Shown here one piece after another: positions 9,033 to 16,217 of a DNA stretch of 20,366 nucleotides. How positions within the stretch are numbered: position 1 is the first letter of the stretch; each line of letters begins with the position of its first letter. The stretch is taken from assembly GCA_001723855.1 (NCBI GenBank), contig MCBC01000029.1, positions 1 through 20,366 on the forward strand. Direction: 5' to 3'. The DNA is from Candidatus Altarchaeales archaeon WOR_SM1_86-2. GTDB taxonomy: Archaea > Altiarchaeota > Altiarchaeia > IMC4 > MCBC01. A model generated the notes under the pieces. That model was not told where the DNA came from, searched no databases, and was given only the letters and a program-made list of their open reading frames with translations. The position numbers and the translations under genes are program-made.

Positions 9033-9896
9033 ATGGCAGATAATGTACCTTTAGTAGGGAATCTCCCACAAATAACCGAAGTTGTAATAGACCTTGGGAT
9101 AGGAATTCTTATTATCTTGCTTTTCTCTCCTTTCATTTATGCAGTAAATCTATTCGTTGCGGATAATCTATGCGATTATAACAATCTTGTAATGATATTT
9201 CCAGAAACTTGGAGATTCTTTTTAGATATTGACATTGGATCGGGATTTTTAGGACTTTTCTTCGCTTATGTTCTGGGGATAGCTTCTCGCTCTGTATTAT
9301 TTTTTGTTATGCCACTTTTTAAATCAGTTTCTAAATCAGTTTTTAGATCTAGATGGATCTGGATCGAGGATAAAATAGTTGGATTCATATACAAATTTAT
9401 TCTCGAAAGCCATTATGGCAAACTAAACTTTTCAAAAGATGACATCAAGGAAGATGTCATAGATAAAGGATTTGCCTGGCAGATAGGAGATTATAAATAT
9501 GCCTGCTTTAGAAGTGAGTTAGCAAGATCTGGGAGCTATCTAAATAAACATAAACTCTACTGGGATCATGAGTCATTCCAGTGCTTTCTATTCGAGCGTT
9601 TATACTCCTTATTTTTGACATTTTTTATTTGTTATTCCGTTTATGGTCTGATTCTTATATGTTTATCTTCGCCTTTTAAAGTAGAGCCCTTTATAAGTTG
9701 GGTTTTAGGTCTAATTGTATTGAGTATTATAATACTCTCTCTTTTCAACGAAATGGTTTTTCATAGGATAGCATTTGCCAGAATTGATGATGTTCTGTTT
9801 GAATTATTTAAAATTAAGGAAAAAGGCAATATTTGGTCAAAATACAACGAAGCTATTGAAGAGGTTGAAAAAGAAAAAAGGTTTGATGAAGAATGA
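9033..9896 (+). CDS. Four-helix membrane protein of unknown function
   Basis: A 287-residue protein from ATG 9033 (MADNVPLVGN). That start follows an A/T-rich promoter-like stretch (aatatttataataaaac); a longer frame from 9 codons before the argC-tail stop would read through tail sequence and is rejected. Four hydrophobic segments are visible: about residues 14-42, 62-95, 190-215 and 222-248. Between the second and third lies a soluble stretch rich in aromatic and charged residues; the C-terminus is a charged, probably helical tail (YNEAIEEVEKEKRFDEE). I do not recognise a family. The stop overlaps the start of the PfkB-like kinase gene (ATGA, 9893-9896), so the two are translationally coupled. 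Low GC and position behind argC tail C suggest accessory cargo. Confidence 0.7.
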   Translation: MADNVPLVGNLPQITEVVIDLGIGILIILLFSPFIYAVNLFVADNLCDYNNLVMIFPETWRFFLDIDIGSGFLGLFFAYVLGIASRSVLFFVMPLFKSVSKSVFRSRWIWIEDKIVGFIYKFILESHYGKLNFSKDDIKEDVIDKGFAWQIGDYKYACFRSELARSGSYLNKHKLYWDHESFQCFLFERLYSLFLTFFICYSVYGLILICLSSPFKVEPFISWVLGLIVLSIIILSLFNEMVFHRIAFARIDDVLFELFKIKEKGNIWSKYNEAIEEVEKEKRFDEE

Positions 9897-10894
9897 TGGA
9901 AAAAGAAATATTAACTGAGAAACTTAGAAAAGTTAGAAAAGAAGAAGAAAAGCCAAAAGTTGTTTTTATGCCCCACTTTTGTATTGATCTTTCTGTCCGG
10001 TATGAAGGAAAGAAAGAGGCATTTTTAAAGGATGCTGAAAAAATAATAGAACAAGGTGGGGGAAACATACCCACAAAAAATATGTTATTGAGAGGAGGCA
10101 AAGCCGCAAACTGTGCATCTGCCGTTTCATCTCTTGGTGCCGAAGCATACCTTATAGCAAAAACAAACAATATCGGATACGAGTTTTTAAAAAATTTTTC
10201 GGAAAATGATAATTTTAAAATATCTCATGTAAAGAGGAATGGAGAACTCGCATCAACATCTGCAATTGAATTGAAAGAAGGAAATATTATGTTCAGCGAT
10301 CAGGGGTCAACTGAAGGATTTTCCGTCAAAGACATTACAGATGATGACAAAAAACTTATCGCTGATGCTGATGTGGTATGTATTTCCGATTGGGCACTGA
10401 ACAAAAAAGGCACTGAACTCGCAAGATACGTTCTTGAACTGGTTAAAAAAAATGGAAAAGGAAAAACATTCTTTGATCCCGGAGACCCATCTTTTAGAAA
10501 GGATATACGGGATGTTACAAAAATTCTGGATGATGGCCTGGTTGACATGGTAAGCGTTAATGAGGATGAATTTGAAAAATATTTATCGTCAAAGCCGGTG
10601 AAAGATGTTGAGATATGTCTTCATACAGAAAATTTCTCCTGCACATTCTGGAAAGATAGAAAATATGTTGTTGAAACTTTTGATGTTAATGTTAAAAAAC
10701 ATACTGGAGCAGGAGATGCTTGGGGTGGAGGATACATATACGGGAAAGCAATCGGTCTGAAAGAAAGAGAAAGGATTATGCTTGCAAATGCCGTTGCAGC
10801 ATGCTACATTTCAAATGAAGAAGGAAAACACCCTACCAAGGATGAATTAATAGATTTTTTGAAGAAAGCAAAATTCAAGCAAGTAACTGTCTGA
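9893..10894 (+). CDS. PfkB-family (ribokinase-like) carbohydrate or nucleoside kinase
   Basis: A 333-residue kinase with the two PfkB signatures: RGGKAANCASAVSSLGA near residue 65, binding the substrate, and HTGAGDAWGGGYIYG with the catalytic Asp275 in the anion-hole GAGD motif. FFDPGDPSF and VSVNEDEF in the middle match the usual beta-strand blocks. An N-terminal extension of about 20 charged residues precedes the first strand (KVVFMPHFCIDLS). The usual DTxGAGD aspartate is histidine here (HTGAGD). The substrate cannot be told from sequence; family members phosphorylate ribose, fructose, adenosine or other sugars. It overlaps the upstream membrane-protein gene by 4 bases, suggesting the two products work together. 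Confidence 0.82.
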   Translation: MMEKEILTEKLRKVRKEEEKPKVVFMPHFCIDLSVRYEGKKEAFLKDAEKIIEQGGGNIPTKNMLLRGGKAANCASAVSSLGAEAYLIAKTNNIGYEFLKNFSENDNFKISHVKRNGELASTSAIELKEGNIMFSDQGSTEGFSVKDITDDDKKLIADADVVCISDWALNKKGTELARYVLELVKKNGKGKTFFDPGDPSFRKDIRDVTKILDDGLVDMVSVNEDEFEKYLSSKPVKDVEICLHTENFSCTFWKDRKYVVETFDVNVKKHTGAGDAWGGGYIYGKAIGLKERERIMLANAVAACYISNEEGKHPTKDELIDFLKKAKFKQVTV

Positions 10895-10931
10895 TTGGCT
10901 ACCTAAACACTTTTTGATCCATTCTCAAGAA

Positions 10932-11500
10932 TCACTTGATCACGTAATGCAAAACAACCTGGTTGCGGTACTGTCTTATCCCTACTAGACTCAGTTTTAT
11001 TTTTTTTCTCAGTTCGCCCTCGATTAATTTAACGCCCTCGCCAACGATCACCGGCGCCACTGTGACAAATATCTCGTCCACCAGACCCAGATCGAGCATT
11101 GAACGGTTCAATTCCCCGCCGCCCTCCAGGAGTAACTTTTCAACACCTTTCTTGTAAAGTATGGAAAGGGCATCCTCCAGGTCAACCCTGTTAGTGCCTG
11201 ACACCAGTACCTCCGCTTTTTTTGCCAGTGCTTCTATCTTGCTGGATGGTGCTCTCTTCGATACAACTATCACCGTCCTTGCCCTGCCGTCCAGCACCTC
11301 CGCCTCGACAGGTGTGCGGGCAACACTGTCTATCACAATCCTCACGGGATTATATTCTTTATGCTCGCTTGCCGTGAGATGCGGGTCATCCACCAGCACG
11401 GTATTTATGCCGACCATTATTCCATTAACATTTCTCCTCAATTCCCTGACCCTCTGCTTTCCAGACTCATCGCACAGTTCAATATAACATAAGGTCTCAT
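10932..11500 (-). pseudogene. arfC: 2,5-diamino-6-ribosylamino-pyrimidinone 5'-phosphate reductase, broken N-terminus
   Basis: The long frame (ATG at 11441, 169 residues) matches the archaeal RibD-C/RIB7-type reductase of riboflavin and F420 synthesis: GIMVGINTVLVDDPHLT, YNPVRIVIDS, LLLEGGGELNRSML and LVDEIFVTVAPVIVG. The family's N-terminal strand is encoded further upstream in another frame: ATG at 11500 gives MRPYVILNCAMSL and then stops at 11438. Between AMSL and RVRELRRNVNGIMVG, the family normally has about 20 residues, including the DGKI substrate/NADPH motif and an ISxEED stretch; most of that is missing and the frame is shifted. The promoter-like region above 11500 is intact. It could be a pseudogene, a short internally started protein, or an assembly error. 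Confidence 0.75.
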
Positions 11501-11548
11501 TTTCTGTTTATTATATTAATTTTATTAATAACAAAAAATAAATATAAA

Positions 11549-12322
11549 TTAGATTTCAAGAAACCTTACGTTTATATTCCCGTCCAATTCAATAAGCGCC
11601 GCACTTTTATACTTCAGTGCCCCGGTGTTGACAACAACTGTTTCGCCTATCTCTTCCTTTACCCCCCTGGTGTGGGCATGGCCGCAGAGCACAAGTTCGG
11701 GCGAGTAAGTTTTGATAATTTCCGCAACAAACCCCGAGCCCTTATGCCTTCCCTTTTCAAAGTCCACTTTACCTGCCAGCGGCGGGGAATGCGTAAGCAG
11801 GATAATTTTTTTACCCTGCAGGTTATCCAGTTCCTCGCGCAATTCCTTCTCCACCCTGCTCCTGCTTGAAATCTGCACAAAAAAGTCTTCGTCCTCTTCA
11901 TCGGAAATCTCGCCCCCGTAGCCGACAAACCAGTAATCCCCCATCTTATATGAATCACCGTGAATGAGATGAACGGTTTTGTGTTTATCCGTTAAATCCC
12001 GCATGATATCAGAGTGCCGTTCTTTCGGGGCATCCATATTCCCGGGAATTGCCAGGACTGGAATGCCCGGGGAAGATAGTTCACCATAAAATTTTCTTAA
12101 GAACTCTTCATCGTCTGCAAACTCTTTTTCTATCCCCTCGGTGTCCTTTACGGGTTTTCTGCCTTCGCTTTTTGCACTCAACCATTCGTCGCCTCTTGCA
12201 TAACCCTTCATAACATCCCCGCAAAAGCAGATAACGTCCGGTTTATGCTCTTTTACTGCCCCAAGCAAAGGTTCCAGCACGTCCATACAACCATGAAAAT
12301 CCGATATTGCAAGTATTTTCAT
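11549..12322 (-). CDS. Calcineurin-like metallophosphoesterase
   Basis: A 257-residue protein from ATG 12322 (MKILAISDFHGC). A TTG start 10 codons earlier would overlap the upstream gene and adds nothing family-like. All dinuclear metal motifs are present: SDFHG (Asp8, His10), CGDVMKG (Asp36), PGNMD (Asn95, with Asp97 where His is commonest), LTHSPP (His178) and CGHAH (His215, His217). Residues 41-75 carry a charged insert. Such enzymes hydrolyse phosphomonoesters or diesters; the substrate is unknown. It lies 22 bases behind the Usp-like gene on the same strand, so the two are probably co-transcribed. Confidence 0.85.
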   Translation of the reverse strand: MKILAISDFHGCMDVLEPLLGAVKEHKPDVICFCGDVMKGYARGDEWLSAKSEGRKPVKDTEGIEKEFADDEEFLRKFYGELSSPGIPVLAIPGNMDAPKERHSDIMRDLTDKHKTVHLIHGDSYKMGDYWFVGYGGEISDEEDEDFFVQISSRSRVEKELREELDNLQGKKIILLTHSPPLAGKVDFEKGRHKGSGFVAEIIKTYSPELVLCGHAHTRGVKEEIGETVVVNTGALKYKSAALIELDGNINVRFLEI

Positions 12323-12344
12323 CAGCACTAATTTTTTTACTCGT

Positions 12345-12806
12345 CTAAACAATCATGATCTCACACCCGATCTTCTCTTTAAGCTGATTTATAAAGTTTT
12401 CCATCCCATCCCTCCTGAGCAGGTGCCTCTCCAGGAAACCCATATCAGTTGCGGGGTGCCCCACTATAACCAGATCAGCATTGTTTTCGTCTACCGATTT
12501 TTTTATCTGGGAAGCAATATCCCCCTCCCTCTCCTCAATTAATACATTATCCTGGGACATACCCGCCTCAACTGCTTTTTCTGATGCAAGATCAAGGATA
12601 ACCCCCCCTATATTTTTAAGACCTGATGTGACATCGTCCTCTGTCCATTCTCCCCCCCCACTGCTCTTTTCCATAAATTTTATATCAATTACATACAGGA
12701 ATACCAGTTTCGAATTATTCTTTTTTGCAATTTCTATTGCCTTATTTTCTGCAAGTTTGCAGCCCTCTGACCCTTTGGTTGCGCAAATTATTGTATTCAC
12801 TATCAT
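12345..12806 (-). CDS. UspA-like universal stress protein lacking the ATP-binding signature
   Basis: A 153-residue alpha/beta protein. NTIICATKGSEGCKLAENKAIEIAKKNNSKLVFLYVID matches the first strand and helix of Usp proteins (divided across residues 4-42), and ADLVIVGHPATDMGFLERHL the later strand. In ATP-binding members the latter strand is followed by GxxGx(9)GS; here the loop reads GHPATDMGFLERHLLRRDGM, without the GS pair. It is therefore likely to be a non-ATP-binding or divergent Usp. It is predicted cytoplasmic. A TATA-like tatttaaac lies upstream (about 12833-12841 on the minus strand), and the phosphoesterase gene follows by 22 bases. Exact role unknown. Confidence 0.75.
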   Translation of the reverse strand: MIVNTIICATKGSEGCKLAENKAIEIAKKNNSKLVFLYVIDIKFMEKSSGGGEWTEDDVTSGLKNIGGVILDLASEKAVEAGMSQDNVLIEEREGDIASQIKKSVDENNADLVIVGHPATDMGFLERHLLRRDGMENFINQLKEKIGCEIMIV

Positions 12807-12859
12807 CCTTATTATTTATTCTGATTTTTGAGTTTAAATATTTTTTACATTATTTTGTT

Positions 12860-14662
12860 TTACATTACATGAGGGAACACGAAAAGCATCCATATGGTTG
12901 AGATTATCATGGTGACTATCATCACGGGAAGGCCGACTTTCATAAAGTTAATAAATGTGATCGAGTGTCCCGCTTTTTCCGCTAATCCAGCAGTAACGAC
13001 ATTTGCCGATGCCCCTATTAATGTTCCGTTGCCGCCGAAACATGCTCCAAGGGCAAGAGCCCACCATAGAATATTTGCCTCAACTCCAGGGATGACCTGC
13101 GAGAGGTATAAAACAATGGGGAGCATTGTTGCAGTAAACGGGATATTATCCACGATCATGCTCATGATTGCAGAAACCCACAGGATTAATATTACCGCTA
13201 TAGCTAAATCACCGCCGCTGACGTTCTGGACCCCTTCCGCGATCATCTGTATAAGCCCTGTCTCCACAGCTGCTCCAACAACTATGAAAAGCATCATGAA
13301 AAATACAAGGGTCGGCCATTCAATTTCTCTCTCGATCATATGGGCAACGTCCACTTTATCAATCACAACCGCGCTAATCATGAGAAGCGACGCTCCGATG
13401 AGTGCTGCAATGCTCGGCTCCATGTGAAACGTGCCGTGCAAAATAAAAAGAATTACAACAAAAATCAGGATCACGAGGGAATGTTTAAGAAGTGCGGTAT
13501 TTGTAATCTTATATTCCTCTTCAAGGCGTTTTAATAATTTATCAATATTTTCTGGTGTCAGTTTTGCTTTTTTATACTCCCCACCGTATTTAAATTTCAT
13601 CATAAATATCAGTGCGACCATGGAAATAATTACAACCGGTGTAAGTGCGATCACAAAATCCATGAATGTAAGGTTGGCATAAGAACCGATCATAATATTC
13701 GGCGGGTCCCCAATTAGTGTTGCCGTGCCCCCGATATTCGATGCCAAAACCTCCGGCAGAAGAAGTGACCATGGAGTTATGCGAAGAATGAGGGCAATTT
13801 CAATTGAAACAGGCGTCAGAAGTAACATTGTAGTGACATTATCCAGAAATGCAGAAGTGAATGCTGTAACAATCATCAGGATAAGTGCAAGTTTCCACAG
13901 ATCCCCTTTTGCCATCTGGTAGGCTTTGAATGCCATCCACTGAAAAACACCCGTTCGCTTCATAACACCTACAATGAGCATCATTCCCATTAAGAGGAAA
14001 ATCACATTGAAGTCAATGTAATTCTTTGCGTTTTCAAAGGAGAGTATAAAGAAATCAGTGTTGAAATGACCGAATACGTAACTTACAAATAAGAGAAATG
14101 CAGCGCCAAGTAATGCCGCAAGCGTTCTGTGAAGAATTTCAAATGAAATCAGGATATAAATTAAAATCAGGATTATTGCAGAAACATAAAATGCCGCGCC
14201 GATATGTCTTTCAGGAGTTATATCTTCATAATGTATGTACTCCCCATCTTTAATTTTTGTAAGTTCCCTTATTTCTATTTCTCTTGACTTGTATGTCGGT
14301 TTTTCAATATGTAATTTTATATTTGATTTCTCTGCCGTGTTTTTTGGCAGGTATATGATTGCATTGTACTCGCCGTCAGATGCAGATTCTATCTCGTTAT
14401 GGGGCGCACATTCTGCTCCCGTACCCCTCTCCTTATCAGCTTCTCTTGTTATAATCGGTTGCTCCTTTCCGTCTACAATTACCTTAATTTTTATTTCAGG
14501 TATTGGTTCTTTATGAAATGACTGTGTTTTCCCGGTAAAAATTATTTTATCGTGCTCCCCTAAAATTCCGCATTGATTTTCCGTGTTGTAATTTTCAGCA
14601 CACGCAAACGATGTAAGCATTACTCCTGCTAACAAAAGCAGGGGTAAAATTATTTTTTTCAT
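12860..14662 (-). CDS. SLC13/ArsB-type ion transporter with N-terminal secreted domain
   Basis: A 600-residue permease of the ion transporter superfamily, similar in layout to the CitM/ArsB/P-protein group. Residues 1-22 are a signal peptide (LTSFACA). Residues 23-150 form an extracytoplasmic domain with two cysteines near the start (Cys31, and Cys86 in GAECAPHNE), with beta-rich sequence. From about 155 there are some 11-12 membrane segments in two halves. Each half carries the family motif pair: AFLDNVTTMLLLTP and GGTATLIGDPPNIMIGS in the first, VDNIPFTATMLPIV and GGNGTLIGASANVV in the second. The substrate (dicarboxylate, Na+/H+, arsenite or other) cannot be predicted. There are no arsenic-resistance genes nearby. 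It is a single gene with its own A/T-rich upstream region. Confidence 0.85.
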   Translation of the reverse strand: MKKIILPLLLLAGVMLTSFACAENYNTENQCGILGEHDKIIFTGKTQSFHKEPIPEIKIKVIVDGKEQPIITREADKERGTGAECAPHNEIESASDGEYNAIIYLPKNTAEKSNIKLHIEKPTYKSREIEIRELTKIKDGEYIHYEDITPERHIGAAFYVSAIILILIYILISFEILHRTLAALLGAAFLLFVSYVFGHFNTDFFILSFENAKNYIDFNVIFLLMGMMLIVGVMKRTGVFQWMAFKAYQMAKGDLWKLALILMIVTAFTSAFLDNVTTMLLLTPVSIEIALILRITPWSLLLPEVLASNIGGTATLIGDPPNIMIGSYANLTFMDFVIALTPVVIISMVALIFMMKFKYGGEYKKAKLTPENIDKLLKRLEEEYKITNTALLKHSLVILIFVVILFILHGTFHMEPSIAALIGASLLMISAVVIDKVDVAHMIEREIEWPTLVFFMMLFIVVGAAVETGLIQMIAEGVQNVSGGDLAIAVILILWVSAIMSMIVDNIPFTATMLPIVLYLSQVIPGVEANILWWALALGACFGGNGTLIGASANVVTAGLAEKAGHSITFINFMKVGLPVMIVTMIISTIWMLFVFPHVM

Positions 14663-14825
14663 TGTTTTTTAAATTTACCTATAGGAATCCTCTTTTTTAT
14701 CTATTTTTAATCAAATAAGATTAATTAATAAAATAATAAAATTTCTTTCAAATGGAGGATAATGGCAATGCCGATATACCCTTGTTATACAAAATTGCTC
14801 CGCAGAAAAGCGATTTTCATGAGCG

Positions 14826-14932
14826 GCTACGCAACTTCGCATAACTCGTGTGTATCTGGTTTCGCTACGCTACACCCAAATTTTGCTCCACTATGTTCCG
14901 CAAAACTTCAGATACACATAAAAACGAATCGC
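14826..14932 (+). repeat. Hairpin element 1 of a dispersed repeat family
   Basis: A header box (ctacgcaacttcgcataac, 14827-14845) is followed by an inverted repeat: 14849-14858 (tgtgtatctg) pairs perfectly with 14909-14918 (cagatacaca), extendable by G-T pairs. The loop contains acccaaattttgctccactatg, related to the loop of element 2. A further copy of aaattgctccgc lies upstream at 14792-14803. A short outer pairing agcgatt/aatcgct (14809-14815/14926-14932) may extend the structure. The plus strand is assigned only by matching element 2. Confidence 0.6.
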
Positions 14933-15065
14933 TCACCCTTTTGAAGATTTAAAATTTCAGATAATATGAGATGGCAAGAGGGTTATCGTAATTGGTTTAT
15001 TATCATTAATGCATTTAATCATCATCAAAACAAAAAATTAAAAACAAAAAATATTTAATTAAAAG

Positions 15066-15174
15066 GGCTACGCAACTTCGTATAACTGGCGGATATGTGG
15101 TTCGCTCCCTACGGTCGCTCACCCAAATTGCTCCGCTACGCTACGCAACTTCACATATCCGCCGCACCGTTATA
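15066..15174 (+). repeat. Hairpin element 2 of a dispersed repeat family
   Basis: It has the same header (ctacgcaacttcgtataac, 15068-15086) as element 1. It is followed by a perfect 12-bp inverted repeat, 15088-15099 (ggcggatatgtg) with 15152-15163 (cacatatccgcc). An outer helix tataac/gttata (15081-15086/15169-15174) encloses it. The loop contains acccaaattgctccgctacg and a second copy of ctacgcaacttc (15140-15151). The arms differ in sequence from element 1 but each pair stays complementary, which argues that the fold is what is kept. Confidence 0.65.
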
Positions 15175-15188
15175 AAAATCAAGTTGTA

Positions 15189-15977
15189 CTATATCTTTCC
15201 CTGTGCCAACTCAATCAAATTTGTCCTGCCCTTAACCTCCTTCCTTATCAACCCTTTCTTTTCCAGTTCACTCAAGACCAGAGAAACCTTTGCCCTGGAA
15301 AAATCCGTCTCGCCGAGTAAATCAGACTGAAGCATTCGCTTCCCCTTCTGTTTTTTCAATATTTCCATGATCTTTTTTTCGTCATCCTCTAACTCGATAC
15401 CCCCTTTCTTTCCCATCATCTTTAAGATCGACAAAATCAAAACCGAAACGGCAAGAATTATAAAAATTGAAATAAGAATGGCATCATCAGGTTCTTTCCC
15501 ATCCCCCTCAACGACTCCTTCTTCTGTTTCGTTTTCAAGTTCTGAAAAATTTATATCCAGTTCCGGGATGTAATACTCGAGTTCTGAAAAATTTATATCC
15601 AGTTCCGGCAGGATCATCAGGAAATCCAGAGTTGTGTTCTGGTCGGGATAAAGGGTTACATCTTCCTCATCCAGGTATTTATCGCCATCGCGGTCAATAT
15701 AGACTGCCATGAAGTGATAATTCCCTGGCTGAAGGTCCATTGAATAGGACCCGTTCTCGTCGCATATAACCTTGGAAACAAGAGCAGAATCTCTATAAAC
15801 CTTTATAAGAGTCCCATCCAACTTCTCTCCACTCTCCCAGAGCGTTACTTCCCCCTTAACAGCTACAGCCCCCGCTAAGGTGGTTTGAAGGCAAACAAGG
15901 AGCAATCCTGCCGATAAAACAGCAAGTAGTGGTATTCTCCCCCTGATTTTCATAATATTTTCAATTTTTCCATTCAT
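15189..15977 (-). CDS. Membrane-anchored winged-helix regulator with extracellular carboxypeptidase-regulatory-like domain
   Basis: A 262-residue single-pass protein. A hydrophobic signal peptide or anchor lies at about residues 14-36 (an alternative start at Met9, 15953, gives a more usual short n-region). Residues 40-120 form a beta-sandwich of the carboxypeptidase-regulatory type (VKGEVTLWESGEKLDGTLIKV, then DENGSYSMDLQPGNYHF), with a calcium-loop-like DRDGDKYLDEED at 95-106. Two 14-residue repeats (PELDINFSELE) follow at 124-151. A membrane helix lies at about 166-188. The cytoplasmic end (195-262) is a MarR-like winged helix (MQSDLLGETDFSRAKVSLVLSELEKKGLIRKE, residues 215-247). This layout suggests a one-component sensor reading the outside and binding DNA inside. 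The divergent gap to the surface-protein gene is the obvious target (inference). Confidence 0.72.
   Translation of the reverse strand: MNGKIENIMKIRGRIPLLAVLSAGLLLVCLQTTLAGAVAVKGEVTLWESGEKLDGTLIKVYRDSALVSKVICDENGSYSMDLQPGNYHFMAVYIDRDGDKYLDEEDVTLYPDQNTTLDFLMILPELDINFSELEYYIPELDINFSELENETEEGVVEGDGKEPDDAILISIFIILAVSVLILSILKMMGKKGGIELEDDEKKIMEILKKQKGKRMLQSDLLGETDFSRAKVSLVLSELEKKGLIRKEVKGRTNLIELAQGKI
15538..15608 (-). repeat. Two-copy tandem repeat inside the regulator gene
   Basis: A 29-base sequence at 15538-15566 is repeated without change at 15580-15608, giving a period of 42 bases or 14 codons. It encodes the doubled PELDINFSELE segment in the extracellular stalk. Identity at the DNA level indicates a recent duplication. 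Confidence 0.85.
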
Positions 15978-16011
15978 TCTATTAAAAACTTGAAAAAAGA
16001 TAAAGAAAAAA

Positions 16012-16039
16012 TTCGCTGAAAATCGCTGATTTCAGCGAA
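16012..16039. promoter_or_regulatory. Inverted repeat in the divergent gap (possible operator)
   Basis: ttcgctgaaa (16012-16021) and tttcagcgaa (16030-16039) are perfect 10-bp inverted repeats around an 8-base spacer that itself contains tcgctga. The centre-to-centre spacing is 18 bases. It lies 35 bases upstream of the regulator's start codon. A dimeric or trimeric protein-binding site is plausible. The structure is seen; the function is inferred. Confidence 0.5.
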
Positions 16040-16094
16040 ATACCGATGAAAATTCGTTTCAATGTGCCCTTTTGAAAAATCCCCGGAAATCAGG

Positions 16095-16146
16095 TTATAA
16101 ACGGTTTTAAAGGATTGTAAACCTTTATAAACGGTTTTAAAGGATT
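16095..16146. promoter_or_regulatory. Pair of 22-bp direct repeats upstream of the surface-protein promoter
   Basis: The 22 bases at 16095-16116 (ttataaacggttttaaag...) recur perfectly at 16125-16146, 30 bases apart. The region also contains the inverted pieces aaagg and cctttataa. The second copy ends about 27 bases before a TATA-like ttttatttatg (16174-16184) that precedes the gene at 16218. This position suits activator or repressor binding sites. They are not a CRISPR array: there are only two copies and an 8-base spacer. Confidence 0.5.
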
Positions 16147-16217
16147 TTCCTGGTAAAAGGATGCAGGAGTGCTTTTTATTTATGTTTTTCCCTGTTATTT
16201 AAAAAACAAAAACAAAA

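Larger units (their letters stand above)
14663..15188. other. 526-base gene-free stretch holding two hairpin elements
   Basis: No coding region with family-like features is visible. The first about 100 bases are A/T-rich and probably hold the promoter of the permease gene. The rest contains hairpin elements 1 and 2, listed separately, and an A/T-rich spacer (about 14941-15062). An open frame at 14762-14944 is made of repeat sequence and has no protein-like composition. A weak outer inverted repeat brackets element 1 (around 14771-14784 and 14974-14988). Confidence 0.6.

Noticed and set aside
11438..11500. Programmed frameshift or intron at the start of arfC
   Set aside because: The conserved segment is absent rather than interrupted, and no bulge-helix-bulge is visible there.
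14762..14944. A 60-codon open frame
   Set aside because: It lies within hairpin element 1 and consists of its repeat boxes; no family resemblance or conserved start context.
16095..16146. Repeat-spacer pattern considered as a CRISPR array
   Set aside because: Only two copies, with an 8-base spacer and no cas genes; it fits operator repeats better.
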